Numbered from the stretch's first letter, positions 47,336 through 56,641 are shown. The stretch is 64,000 nucleotides of DNA from Listeria costaricensis (GCF_900183385.1 NZ_FXUT01000007.1:160718-224717), one strand, 5' to 3'. The notes: generated by a model not told the origin, from the sequence alone. Numbers and translations: made by a program.

Positions 47336-48592
47336 TTATTTCGTATATTTTTGACTAATATTGTCTTCAATTACTTTTACAGCATCATCAGCCGATTGTT
47401 GCGGTGTTTTAGCACCACTAGCCGCGTCAAACATTAGATTTTCAGCACCTGTCCAAACTTCCGACATTTCTGGAATGTTCGGCATTGGCTGCGCATTTTT
47501 ATACTGCTCGATTACCGCATTTGTCAGCTCATCATTTTTGCCTGCCGCATAGTCGCGTGCTTCCAAATTCATAGGAATCTCATTTGTCATATCATAGAAT
47601 TTCTTCTGATTATCTGTATTGGTTACATAGTCCAGCCAGTCTTGAGCTAGATCTTTATTTTTAGAGTAATTGCTTACGACCCAGCCTTTACCGCCTGCAA
47701 ATGGTGAATATTCTTTTCCATTTGGTAATGTTGGGATTTTTGCTACACCGTAATTCAGTTTTGCTTCTTTGTAGTTTGCTGCTGACCAAGGACCGCCAAT
47801 GATGGCAGCTGTTTTTCCTTTAACAAATTGATCTTGGATAAAATCATCCGCGCTCTTGTTATCTTGCATCCCTTTTGGCCAAACATCTTGGAACCATTTC
47901 GTTGCATAAGTGATCCCTTCGACAGAACCGGCATTGTTCAGTCCAATGTCTTTCGGATTGGTACCGTCATCGCCGAACACATAGCCGCCATAACCTGCTA
48001 GCAAGCCATACGAGAAGTAAAAGTCCGTCCATTTTGCCAAGAAGCCGATATTTTTACCTTTTTCAGAAGAAAAATCGAACCGTGGATCTTTGGCAAGATT
48101 TTCAAGGTCAGAAAAAGTAGCTGGCGCTTTATCAATCAAATCCTTGTTGTAGTAAAGTACGACTGTTTCAATAACAGATGGCGCACCGTATATTTTTCCG
48201 TCAATTGTAACCTGTTTCATATCTTTTTCATCATATTGATCCTGGTTGCCTAGTTTTACTTCAGCCAAATGCCCTTGCTGACCAAGGCTGCCGATCCGGT
48301 CGTATGCTGCCATCATCACATCTGGTGCCGTGCCAGCTGGTCCATCAAGAGGAAGTGCTTCCAGCTGCTCGAACATATCTTTTTCAACAACCTTGATTTT
48401 GACATCATGATCTTTCTCAAAATCCCCTTTGATGTCATTGATATAATCTTTGTATCCGCTATCAACAGAGACCGTCAATGTTTTTCCATCGCTGCCACTT
48501 TTATCGCTGGATGAACCGCCACCACATGCTGCAAGACTTAATGAAAGACCCGCAACTAAGAGAGAAATACCCATTTTTTTCTTCCAATTCAT
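47336..48592 (-). CDS. malE: maltodextrin-binding lipoprotein
   Basis: A 418-residue lipid-anchored binding protein of the MalE/MdxE type. Signal peptide with lipobox LSLSLAACGGG. The body has APDVMMAAYDRIGSLGQQGH, KIYGAPSVIETVVLYYNKDL and FVKGKTAAIIGGPWSA, typical of maltodextrin receptors. It is the highest-expressed first gene of the transporter unit; the promoter upstream has a cre-like site over the -35 and a LacI-type operator. Downstream hairpin, then malF. Confidence 0.93.
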   Translation of the reverse strand: MNWKKKMGISLLVAGLSLSLAACGGGSSSDKSGSDGKTLTVSVDSGYKDYINDIKGDFEKDHDVKIKVVEKDMFEQLEALPLDGPAGTAPDVMMAAYDRIGSLGQQGHLAEVKLGNQDQYDEKDMKQVTIDGKIYGAPSVIETVVLYYNKDLIDKAPATFSDLENLAKDPRFDFSSEKGKNIGFLAKWTDFYFSYGLLAGYGGYVFGDDGTNPKDIGLNNAGSVEGITYATKWFQDVWPKGMQDNKSADDFIQDQFVKGKTAAIIGGPWSAANYKEAKLNYGVAKIPTLPNGKEYSPFAGGKGWVVSNYSKNKDLAQDWLDYVTNTDNQKKFYDMTNEIPMNLEARDYAAGKNDELTNAVIEQYKNAQPMPNIPEMSEVWTGAENLMFDAASGAKTPQQSADDAVKVIEDNISQKYTK

Positions 48593-48659
48593 TTTACCTT
48601 TTCCTCCTTCAAATCAAAACTTCCTTTTCGACTTGCCGTTTCAGGTTAACCTTACACTT

Positions 48660-48715
48660 ATTATAAGCAGGTTCAGAAAACGGTTTCAAGAAAATTTCAC
48701 ATGTTATCGGTAACA
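48660..48715 (-). promoter_or_regulatory. malE promoter with cre-like site and LacI-type operator
   Basis: On the minus strand TTGAAA (48684-48689), 18-bp spacer, TATAAT (48660-48665). A cre-like TGAAACCGTTTTC overlaps the -35 (48676-48688). TGTTATCGGTAACA (48702-48715), with 5-bp inverted arms around CG, sits upstream; a related TGTTATCGTTAACG occurs before the GH13 gene (50618-50631 complement). Confidence 0.65.
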
Positions 48716-48766
48716 ACTTTTCAAACACGGAATGTGAAATCCATTGCAATCAGGTGATTAAATTTG

Positions 48767-50542
48767 TTACGCGTTAACAACTCTAAAGCCACGTGCTGGA
48801 ATTTTCACAAATGTATCAATTAACGTTGCATTCAAAGCATCTCTAGAAGACGCATCAAATCCAAACGCAGCCGCATCCTTCTCCACTTCCTGATCGCGAT
48901 CGTTGAATATAAAGACAAGCTTTTCACTTCCTAGCTTCCGTTCAAACACAACCAGTTGCTCATTTGACCAGTCCTGCCATTTTAAGTCGCCATACGTCAA
49001 AAGAGACTGGTATTTTTTACGAAATTGAATCAACGCCTGCATAAACGCAAACATTTCTAGATCCTGTTCAGACTTGTCCCAAACCATACATTTCCGGCAG
49101 CCAGGATCATTTCCGCCATCCATCCCAAACTCCGTGCCGTAATAAATACATGGCGCTCCTGTATGTGCAAACATAAATGCCAGTGCCTGTTTGACTTTAT
49201 TTTTATCTCCGCCAGCTCTTGTTAGAACACGCGCCGTATCATGGCTATCAAGCATGTTAAACATCACTTGACTGACCTGCGCCGGATAACGCATGAATTG
49301 TTCATTAATCCCTGATATAAGCTGCTCCGCCGAGATTCGTTCCTCAATAAAATGTTCAATAATCGTCTGCGTGAACGGATAGTTCATGACCGCATCAAAT
49401 TCATCCCCCAAAAGCCACGGCCATGAATCATGCCAAATTTCACCAAGAATATAGACATCCTCTTTTTCAGCAAGTACCGCCTGACGGAATTTTTTCCAGA
49501 AAGCATGGTCCACTTCATTTGCTACATCCAGCCGCCAGCCATCAATATCAAATTCACGCACCCAATAAGTCGCAATGTCCAGCAAATACTTCTGCACTTC
49601 CGGACTTTCCGTATTGAGTTTTGGCATATGGGTAGTAAACGCAAACGTATCATAGGAAAGCGTTTCGGCCCCTTCTATATTGCCATTTTCACCAGGTCGA
49701 ACTGGGAAAGAGTCAATGTGGAACCAGTCGCGATATTTCGATTTCTCTTCGTTCAAAAGTACATCCTGCCATTCCTTACTCTGGTCGCCAATGTGATTGA
49801 AAACGGCATCAAGCATCACGCGAATCCCTTTTTCATGGGCCGCATCGACAAAACGTCGGAAGGTTTCCTTGTCGCCAAAGTGCGGATCGATTTCAAAATA
49901 ATCCAGCGTATCATATTTGTGATTCGTTGGCGCCTCAAAAATCGGTGTCAAATAGATCCCATTAATCCCCAGCTCCACCAAGTGATCAAGATGGGCCAAT
50001 ATTCCTTCTATGTCTCCACCAAAGAAATCGTTCACCTCTGGATCCTTGCTTCCCCATGCCAATACATTTTCCGGGGAACGGGACGGATCGCCATTTGCAA
50101 ACCGTTCAGGAAAAATCTGGTACCAGATTGCCTCCTTTGCCCATTCCGGTGCTTGAAATGTATCGACCGCATGAATGAATGGAAACTTGAAATAGTAGTC
50201 TGCCGTTGCTAAATTTTCCTCCGTCGCATTAAAAAAACCACGTCCTCCATAAAAGGCTGTCTCCTGCTGGTAATCTTCTACAATAAAACCATATTGAAGG
50301 CGTCTCTTAGGTGGCGTGATTTGATAAAAGTAATAGTCGTGCTGCTCGGTTGTTGCAATTTTCTCCATTTCATAGCTTTCTTTTTGCCAAACCCCATCCT
50401 GATACAAATACGGATCTGCGGCTATCAGTGTCACTTTCTTCAAATCGCCCCGCTTGGCTCTAAGCCTGATATGTAATGTTTTTGCATCATAGCTGTAGGC
50501 AAAACTGCTTGCCGGTTGATGATAAATCGCTGCTTTTTCCAC
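48767..50542 (-). CDS. neopullulanase/cyclomaltodextrinase-type GH13 enzyme
   Basis: Cytoplasmic alpha-glucan hydrolase, 591 residues, no signal peptide. An N-terminal CBM34-like domain (about 1-120) precedes a GH13 barrel with the four conserved regions: DAVFNHIG, GWRLDVANEVDH (nucleophile Asp), LGEIWHDSW (acid Glu) and MLDSHDT. CBM34 plus this barrel is the neopullulanase/maltogenic amylase/cyclomaltodextrinase group. It shortens imported maltodextrins. The start is GTG 50542, 8 nt after AAGGAGG; the frame is open nine codons more. It lies upstream of malE, likely with its own promoter. Confidence 0.92.
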   Translation of the reverse strand: MEKAAIYHQPASSFAYSYDAKTLHIRLRAKRGDLKKVTLIAADPYLYQDGVWQKESYEMEKIATTEQHDYYFYQITPPKRRLQYGFIVEDYQQETAFYGGRGFFNATEENLATADYYFKFPFIHAVDTFQAPEWAKEAIWYQIFPERFANGDPSRSPENVLAWGSKDPEVNDFFGGDIEGILAHLDHLVELGINGIYLTPIFEAPTNHKYDTLDYFEIDPHFGDKETFRRFVDAAHEKGIRVMLDAVFNHIGDQSKEWQDVLLNEEKSKYRDWFHIDSFPVRPGENGNIEGAETLSYDTFAFTTHMPKLNTESPEVQKYLLDIATYWVREFDIDGWRLDVANEVDHAFWKKFRQAVLAEKEDVYILGEIWHDSWPWLLGDEFDAVMNYPFTQTIIEHFIEERISAEQLISGINEQFMRYPAQVSQVMFNMLDSHDTARVLTRAGGDKNKVKQALAFMFAHTGAPCIYYGTEFGMDGGNDPGCRKCMVWDKSEQDLEMFAFMQALIQFRKKYQSLLTYGDLKWQDWSNEQLVVFERKLGSEKLVFIFNDRDQEVEKDAAAFGFDASSRDALNATLIDTFVKIPARGFRVVNA

Positions 50543-50590
50543 AAATCTTTCCTCCTTGTTTGTTAGCATACATTCAAGTTAGCACGATTT

Positions 50591-50631
50591 TGTAACCGCT
50601 CGCAATCTTTTTTCATTCGTTAACGATAACA
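50591..50631 (-). promoter_or_regulatory. operator candidates upstream of the GH13 gene
   Basis: TGTTATCGTTAACG on the minus strand (50618-50631) shares its left half with the malE site at 48702. A cre-like TGTAACCGCTCGCA (50591-50604, 12 of 14 positions) lies between it and the start. Binding by the LacI protein encoded at 51238 and by CcpA is inferred. Confidence 0.45.
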
Positions 50632-50676
50632 GAATTTACTCACACTTTTCAAATAACCATTTCTTTGATACCCTTA

Positions 50677-51180
50677 ATGATGAAAAAAACAAATGAGGTG
50701 ACGACCATTCTACTTTCCCATCCGATTGACATTAACTTGCAAGACTTTATTCTAAACGGAAAATTTGATTACATTAAAATCGGCCAGACAAAAGAGTGGA
50801 TTACCACCAATTTCCCTGATCCCGATTCAATCAACAACATGGGCCACAACTTGTTCATTTGGACGTACGGCAATATTGAATTTCATTTCAACGCCGATCG
50901 ATTATTTCTTATCTGGTGCGATAACTTTCATTCATTTTCTGCGGGTCAAAATATTCGCTTAGATAAATGGATTTTCGAAGACACCCAACATTTAACACTC
51001 CAATCCATGACAGACATTCTTCACCGCCATAAAGTTGATTTTTCCGTGACACATCAGCCCAAATGGCAGACAACAGTGATTCAGATCACCAAAAGTCACG
51101 TGGAGCTATTTTTTGGTCCCTCCGCCTCTCAGCAAGAGCCGCCCGCCTATTCTTTCCACGGCTTTGGCTTAAAAAAATAA
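50677..51180 (+). CDS. hypothetical protein
   Basis: About 167 residues, soluble, rich in Trp, His and Phe (FIWTYGNIEFHFNADRLFLI), without membrane segments or recognised motifs. It does not resemble a sugar enzyme. The start is unclear: ATGs at 50677 and 50680 lack a good ribosome site, while GAGGTGA at 50695 points to GTG 50698 or a rare ATT at 50707. It lies divergent from the GH13 gene and convergent with the lacI-type gene, with a terminator between. Confidence 0.55.
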   Translation: MMKKTNEVTTILLSHPIDINLQDFILNGKFDYIKIGQTKEWITTNFPDPDSINNMGHNLFIWTYGNIEFHFNADRLFLIWCDNFHSFSAGQNIRLDKWIFEDTQHLTLQSMTDILHRHKVDFSVTHQPKWQTTVIQITKSHVELFFGPSASQQEPPAYSFHGFGLKK

Positions 51181-51234
51181 GCAATCGGTGGAAAGAACTT
51201 CTTACAATTGCCCTTTTCACCGATTGCTTATGTC
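51178..51234 (-). terminator. terminator between the hypothetical gene and the lacI-type gene
   Basis: ATAAGCAATCGGTG pairs with CACCGATTGCTTAT (14 bp); on the minus strand TTTTTT follows. Confidence 0.8.
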
Positions 51235-51237
51235 TGA

Positions 51238-52212
51238 TTATGACGTCATTGAATCGTTCCCCGTTGTCGAACCCCTTGCAATAAACGCCGGTTTAAATAA
51301 AATGTGTCCCTGGCTCTTTCCGTTATCCCCAATCTTTTGCAACAACATACGCGCCAACTCTTCCCCCATCTCAATGACCGGTGATTGAACGGTTGAAATA
51401 TGCGGTGAAGATATCCGGTCTAAAAAGACTCCATCAAAACCCGTTACCGCCATGTTCTCACCAAATTTCCGCCCAAAAGTAAGTCCAGCCCGTACAACGC
51501 CAATCGCGATCCGGTCAGAGGCACACACGAAAGCAATATCATCAGAGTTATAACGCAATAAATCAAAAGCTTTCTTTTCGGCCACGCGAGAACTATTTCG
51601 AATAAAATAACTTTCTGGCGTAAGATTATGGGCATGCATGACTTCTTCATACCCAGACAAACGTGAGACCATAAACTGTTCCTCCAGCAAATTAATCCCC
51701 AAAAAGACGACTCGCTTAAAGCCCAGTTGCAGCACATGATCCGTTGCAAGTCTCGCTCCTTCCCGATTATCCACATCAATATAGTCATAGCCGCGCGTAT
51801 TTTCCCCATACAAAATAACCGGTTTATCAATATTTAAAACCCCACTGTCAAAATCATCATGGCGCATCCCCGTGACAATTAGCCCATCATAAGAACCAAT
51901 ATTCTTTGATTTTTTTGTCACAAGCTGCAAGGAATAATAATGCTTATCCAGCTCACGGCTGATTCCCGTTAGTAAATTCATATAGTAAGGTTCCACTGTA
52001 TCGATCTCTTCTAAGATCAAAAATTTAATTACCTGCGTCCGATTTTGAACTAAGGCGCGGGCAGCAAAATTCGGCACATAATCTAATTCCTTCATCGCCT
52101 GATAGACAAGCGTTTTCAGTTCATCCGAGACTTGATCCGGATGATTAATAACACGCGAAACAGTCATTTTTGAAACATTTGCCCGTTTTGCAACATCTGC
52201 TAATGTGGCCAT
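51238..52212 (-). CDS. LacI-family transcriptional regulator, MalR-like
   Basis: A 324-residue repressor with the N-terminal helix-turn-helix and hinge (MATLADVAKRANVSKMTVSR, then VPNFAARALVQNRTQVI) and a periplasmic-binding-like effector domain (VFLGINLLEEQF, DIAFVCASDRIAIGV, VTGFDGVFLDRISSPHISTV). Its place at the end of the maltodextrin cluster makes it the likely regulator of that operon, with a maltose-type inducer. The TGTTAtCG-type sites before malE and the GH13 gene are candidate operators. It has its own transcript. Confidence 0.9.
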   Translation of the reverse strand: MATLADVAKRANVSKMTVSRVINHPDQVSDELKTLVYQAMKELDYVPNFAARALVQNRTQVIKFLILEEIDTVEPYYMNLLTGISRELDKHYYSLQLVTKKSKNIGSYDGLIVTGMRHDDFDSGVLNIDKPVILYGENTRGYDYIDVDNREGARLATDHVLQLGFKRVVFLGINLLEEQFMVSRLSGYEEVMHAHNLTPESYFIRNSSRVAEKKAFDLLRYNSDDIAFVCASDRIAIGVVRAGLTFGRKFGENMAVTGFDGVFLDRISSPHISTVQSPVIEMGEELARMLLQKIGDNGKSQGHILFKPAFIARGSTTGNDSMTS

Positions 52213-52408
52213 TTTGGACCTCCTAAAAATTTCACTGTTTTTATTGTACCATGTTTCTTTTTTCCAGCAAGCAGCGCCTCACTAGGTACATCCATTCAAT
52301 CTGCTTCCAATTCAAAGCTTCTTTACTTATTGATCTAACGAATGTTACACTTCACTATATGTAGATGGACACAAATGCATATTCTAATTATATACAGAGG
52401 TGAGTCAA

Positions 52409-52762
52409 TTGGTAGTCTTTTATTCAGAAAAACATTCTAAGATCATTCAAACAGGCATTGAGGCTATTTCCAAAGTTTTAAATGGGGACGACCTGTCTGA
52501 AAAAGAAAGCTTGCTACTATGTCTAGACAAATTCCTTGATCCTTATTTTGGATATGAGCTGCCCTATGAGCGTGAGATTATTTTACTCTTGCAAACTTTT
52601 ATTACAGACAATCATCCAACTGAAATGCAACAAACGGCCATTCATTTATTAATATTATACGCTTGGCCGCCATTCCCTATTCTCGAAAAAAATCTTGATA
52701 AAATTAAACCCGAATTATTAGCAAGTGTTACCGATGCAATAAACATGGATCATCCAAAATAG
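52409..52762 (+). CDS. hypothetical protein
   Basis: About 117 residues, helical and soluble, beginning LVVFYSEKHSKIIQTGIEAI, with Leu-rich amphipathic segments (SEKESLLLCLDKFLD, TAIHLLILYAWPPFPIL). I recognise no family; the overall look (small, acidic, helical) would fit an immunity-type protein, but no toxin gene is near. TTG 52409 with GAGGTGA 5 nt upstream is the likely start; GTG 52400 overlaps that site. Transcribed alone. Confidence 0.55.
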   Translation: MVVFYSEKHSKIIQTGIEAISKVLNGDDLSEKESLLLCLDKFLDPYFGYELPYEREIILLLQTFITDNHPTEMQQTAIHLLILYAWPPFPILEKNLDKIKPELLASVTDAINMDHPK

Positions 52763-52857
52763 GCATGATTTTTACTTACTTTCTAAAGCTTTGCGTCAAA
52801 ATTGGCTGAATTTCTATCATTATTTTTTGATAAACAGCGCAGAAAAAGAATTTCACA

Positions 52858-52893
52858 ACAAAAAACATTTCCTTCGCGAAGAAGAAAATGTTG
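52858..52893 (-). terminator. terminator after the small membrane gene
   Basis: On the minus strand AACATTTTCTTC pairs with GAAGGAAATGTT (one G-T), then TTTTG. Confidence 0.75.
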
Positions 52894-52906
52894 AGAACTA
52901 TGTAGG

Positions 52907-53155
52907 TTACGCTTTATGATACTGAGCACCGACTTCTTTTTTGGAAGTTTTTTTATTTTTGACGGTCACGATGAAGCTTTGTACAATCTTGATAAGTTGA
53001 TAACTCGCCCCAATAACCAGACCACAGAGAAAAGCGATAGCTGTCACGGTCAAAAAATTGACAATTGGAAAACTCACCGCATTAATTGCAGCAATTCCCA
53101 GTATAAAGACAATAATCATGGGTAAAACAAAATACCTGATATCGACTTCCGACAT
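52907..53155 (-). CDS. small membrane protein, unknown
   Basis: About 82 residues from ATG 53155 (AAAGGAG 8 nt upstream). Two hydrophobic segments (IRYFVLPMIIVFILGIAAI and FLTVTAIAFLCGLVIGA) then a basic tail (VKNKKTSKKEVGAQYHKA). No family recognised. Good ribosome site and terminator suggest it is real. Confidence 0.6.
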   Translation of the reverse strand: MSEVDIRYFVLPMIIVFILGIAAINAVSFPIVNFLTVTAIAFLCGLVIGASYQLIKIVQSFIVTVKNKKTSKKEVGAQYHKA

Positions 53156-53391
53156 ACTTCGCACTCCTTTTTCTCAGACATCCCTTCCATTTCAAGTAAG
53201 CATCACTTACTTATTACTAGTATACAAAGGAAAATGGCTTTTTTCAAGGAGTAGAAAACGCTTTCTATTTGACAGAAATATTTTTGTAACATAATTTTCA
53301 TTCTATCTCCTTTATCTACACAGCTTTCCTCATTCCTTCTAAAGCCAACGTCTTTAAAAAGTAAAGAAAGTCACGAAATTGAAATATCACG

Positions 53392-54294
53392 TCATTCCGC
53401 TTGCAGCCTTAGATTATATTTCATCTGAAAATATCTTTCTAGTAAAGCAATCACCAAAGTAGCCGTCTTATTCCCCTCATCCAACAAAGGATTTAATCCC
53501 GTAATAGTAATGGATGCAAGTCGACCACTCAACGCCAAATTTTCCATCAAATAATCCAGCTCACGATAATACAGACCCCCACTCGACAAATAATCAGTCC
53601 CCGGCGCAAATGCCGGATCAATGGCATCAATATCTAAAATCAGATCCACCTGACGATCCGTTTTACTCAACCATTTTAAGACCTCATCCATCACCAGCCC
53701 CATGCCCATCTGATCAATCTTTGTCATGTCATAATGGCGAATTTGGCATTCCTGAATTGTCCGCCACTCTTCCTCCATAACCCGCCGCGTCCCCATAATC
53801 ACAAGCTCTTCAGGATGTAGCGGCTGATTATCCATCACTTGGCAAAAATCAGTGGGCCCGATTCCAAGCGCTGAAGCCAAGGTATTCCCACTGTGATTCT
53901 TAGGCTGATAGGTCTTCGCTAAATCTGGATGTGCATTCACCCAGATAACATTGTGACGCTTGCCTGACTTTCGATATGCTCCAATTGTGCTGAGCGCAAT
54001 CAACTGATCACCACCCAAAATAAGCGGCGTTTCCACATCAAGCGCCATCATGCATAGAATATCTTGTAATTCTTTCAACTTGTATGTAATCGCTTCCAAA
54101 TCTTCGTGATAAAAAAAGGTCTCTTCTTCCAAGGCCGTTAAAAATGGCATATTGTGATAATCTTTTACCGTTACATTCAAGCGTTGAAACATGTCCAAAA
54201 TCCCGCCAAAACGGAGTGCATATGGACCCAAGCCAGCACCCTTTCGTTCCTTGGAAAATGACCACGGCACGCCTAATAGCCCTACTTGCTTCAT
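53392..54294 (-). CDS. arginase/agmatinase-fold protein with degenerate active site
   Basis: About 300 residues of the ureohydrolase fold, start MKQVGLLGVPWS (ATG 54294 after AGGTGG). The family motifs are present in position but altered. GGDH reads GGDQ, DAHxD reads NAHPD, the SGNxHGM histidine is gone (SGNTLAS), and the late Glu of the xEVNP motif is Gly (GLNP). Only the second metal motif DIDAIDP is intact. Known arginases need these residues for the two Mn2+ ions and for catalysis, so arginase activity is unlikely. It may be a pseudoenzyme or act on another substrate. Transcribed alone, downstream of kimA. Confidence 0.8.
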   Translation of the reverse strand: MKQVGLLGVPWSFSKERKGAGLGPYALRFGGILDMFQRLNVTVKDYHNMPFLTALEEETFFYHEDLEAITYKLKELQDILCMMALDVETPLILGGDQLIALSTIGAYRKSGKRHNVIWVNAHPDLAKTYQPKNHSGNTLASALGIGPTDFCQVMDNQPLHPEELVIMGTRRVMEEEWRTIQECQIRHYDMTKIDQMGMGLVMDEVLKWLSKTDRQVDLILDIDAIDPAFAPGTDYLSSGGLYYRELDYLMENLALSGRLASITITGLNPLLDEGNKTATLVIALLERYFQMKYNLRLQAE

Positions 54295-54533
54295 CTCATC
54301 CACCTAAATTCTCTTTATTTTGATATCATTTTAACACACACAATTAGGAAAACAAAGTCATACATTTTTAATTAATTTCCTAAAAATTGATCTTTTGCTT
54401 CCTAAAAATATATTTTTCAAAGCAGCACATGTATAAAAATGATTTTTAACACCTATTTACCTCTTCAAAATTGATTTTTTGCCATTTTACCAATATGTCT
54501 CCATTTGATAAACTGGCATTACCCCATAAACAA

Positions 54534-54567
54534 GCAAAGCATTGGTCTCCCCCAACCAATGCTTTGC
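54534..54567 (-). terminator. terminator-like hairpin after kimA
   Basis: GCAAAGCATTGGT (54534-54546) pairs perfectly with ACCAATGCTTTGC (54555-54567); the T run on the minus strand is poor (TTGTTTATG). Confidence 0.6.
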
Positions 54568-54573
54568 CATCTA

Positions 54574-56397
54574 TTATTCTTTTAAATGATATGGGAATGT
54601 TGCTACCACTACATTTTTCTTAAATAACAATTTCGTGCGAATCAAAAGACTCGTTTGATTATGAAGAAGGTTTTGCCAACCCTTACGCGGGATGAACTGC
54701 GGAATCAAGACAGTCAGCGTATAGTTATCCTGTCTTGCCTTCTGTTCTGCCGTATCAATAAATTTAATCAGCGGATCCGAAATGGAGCGATAGGTCGAAT
54801 AAAGATGTGCAATCCGAACCTCCGGATGAATTCGATTCCAGCGGTCAACAAATTCCTTGCCTTCATTCCGATCAATCGATACGTGAACAGCAATAACTGT
54901 ATCTCCAATCGATTTCGCGTATTTCAGTGCCCCTTCCACAACTTTTGTTGTATCCGATACTGCTACAATGACTGCATTTCCTTTGAACTCCGGTAAATCC
55001 ACCGTGTCATCGATTCTTAACTGCGGTCCCAACCGTTCATAGTGATTCTTCGTCCGGTGAAAAACAAAAATCATAACCGGCATAATAATGAATACGGGCC
55101 AAACAGACTCCATACGCGTCAAGAATAGTACCACAAGCACCGTAAAGGAAATAAACGCGCCCAATAGATTCGCAGATAATTTTCGCTTCCACCCTGCTGG
55201 CCGCTCCCTAAGCCATTTCATAATCATCCCGGATTGAGACAACGTAAAAGGAATGAAAACCCCGACTGAATATAAGGGAACGAGCAATTCCGTTTTCCCT
55301 TTAAAGAGAATAATGAGCAAAATAGAGCCGACAGCGAGTGTCATGATTCCATTTGAATAACCCAAACGATCTCCACGCGCTAAATACATACGCGGCATAT
55401 ATTTATCCTTCGCAAGGTTGTAAGCCAGCATTGGAAAGGCTGAAAAACCCGTGTTAGCCGCCAAGACCAAAATGACGGCGGTAATAGCCTGGATGAAATA
55501 AAACACAAAATTACGCCCGAATACATTTTCAGTAATCTGCGAAAGAACTGTAGATTTCAACTCAGGTACAGTTCCATAGAAATAAGCCAATAAGGTAATT
55601 CCAAAGAAGAAAAAGCCGAGCAAGCTAGCCATAATTGTAAGTGTCCGTGCAGCATTCTTGGCTTGCGGCTTTTTAAAAAGTGGGACTGCATTTGAAATCG
55701 CTTCTATCCCCGTAAGTGAAGCAGAACCAGATGCAAAAGCGCGAAGTAGCAGGAAGATCGTCACACCTTCAACTGACGAGCCAATAGAAGCCGTCTCATG
55801 TGTGGCATCTGCACCAGTAGCAATTTTAAATAAGCCCGTAAAAATTAAAATAACGATCGAAAATACAAATAAATAGACAGGAACAGCCAAAATACTGGCA
55901 GACTCTGTTACGCCACGCAAATTAATAATCGTGACAAAAATAACCAGTAAGACACCAATTGGCACAGTAAATGGATACAGTGAAGGAATAGCCGAAACGA
56001 TGGCATCTGTCCCAGAAGAGACACTTACCGCAACAGTCAGCATATAGTCAACAAGCAATGATCCGCCAGCAATCAAGCCAGCATTTTTCCCTAGATTCTC
56101 TCTTGATACAACATATGCACCACCGCCATGAGGATATGAATAAATGATCTGCCGATAAGATAAGCAAAGTGCAAAAAGCAACAATAGTACAAACAATGCA
56201 ATCGGGATCGAATACCACATAGCAGCAGAACTTACAGCAACTAGCACAATCAAAATCTGTTCTGTACCATATGCAATTGATGAAAGTGCATCCGAAGACA
56301 AGAGGGCCAGAGCCTTTAATTTAGTAAGTTTCTGTTCACCTGCTTCAGAACTTTTTAAAGGACGCCCTATTAATAATCTTTTTAACGGCGAAGCCAT
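54574..56397 (-). CDS. kimA: KimA-type potassium importer (APC family)
   Basis: A 607-residue APC-superfamily transporter. The N-terminus (KRLLIGRPLKSSEAGEQKL, then ALALLSSDALSSIAYGTEQI) is the KimA/YdaO hallmark. Twelve helices follow, with SYPHGGGAYVVS in the substrate site region, then a cytoplasmic C-terminal domain (about 460-607) with AIVAVSDTTKVVEGALKYAK and VLIPQFIPRKGW. KimA is a high-affinity K+/H+ symporter in B. subtilis, and c-di-AMP inhibits it. In B. subtilis the gene is behind a ydaO riboswitch; none is visible here. It has a single promoter at 56447. Confidence 0.92.
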   Translation of the reverse strand: MASPLKRLLIGRPLKSSEAGEQKLTKLKALALLSSDALSSIAYGTEQILIVLVAVSSAAMWYSIPIALFVLLLLFALCLSYRQIIYSYPHGGGAYVVSRENLGKNAGLIAGGSLLVDYMLTVAVSVSSGTDAIVSAIPSLYPFTVPIGVLLVIFVTIINLRGVTESASILAVPVYLFVFSIVILIFTGLFKIATGADATHETASIGSSVEGVTIFLLLRAFASGSASLTGIEAISNAVPLFKKPQAKNAARTLTIMASLLGFFFFGITLLAYFYGTVPELKSTVLSQITENVFGRNFVFYFIQAITAVILVLAANTGFSAFPMLAYNLAKDKYMPRMYLARGDRLGYSNGIMTLAVGSILLIILFKGKTELLVPLYSVGVFIPFTLSQSGMIMKWLRERPAGWKRKLSANLLGAFISFTVLVVLFLTRMESVWPVFIIMPVMIFVFHRTKNHYERLGPQLRIDDTVDLPEFKGNAVIVAVSDTTKVVEGALKYAKSIGDTVIAVHVSIDRNEGKEFVDRWNRIHPEVRIAHLYSTYRSISDPLIKFIDTAEQKARQDNYTLTVLIPQFIPRKGWQNLLHNQTSLLIRTKLLFKKNVVVATFPYHLKE

Positions 56398-56446
56398 ATA
56401 AATTCCCTGCCTTTTTATGAAATTTTAAGCCAAAACAATATCCAAC

Positions 56447-56474
56447 ATTATAGCACAGCCCTACGGTAATGCAA
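56447..56474 (-). promoter_or_regulatory. kimA promoter
   Basis: On the minus strand TTGCAT (56469-56474), 16-bp spacer and TGCTATAAT extended -10 (TATAAT at 56447-56452), about 50 bp before the ATG. The 293-bp gap up to the tRNAs shows no structured leader. Confidence 0.8.
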
Positions 56475-56641
56475 TCCTTTTTATTAGAATTTAATTAAAA
56501 TATTTGACGCTTTTTGACTATTACAAATCCCGGCTTGATATTCCACCTATTCAAACGTTGAAACCTTATTCTCTATTACCCGCTATTCGCCAAATCATAC
56601 ATTTTTATTATTTTCAGAAAAGAAAAACTTTATTTTTGGTA

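Noticed and set aside
49430..50212. Open frame of 260 codons opposite the GH13 gene
   Set aside because: Shadow of the GH13 coding strand; low-complexity hydrophobic product and no start signals.
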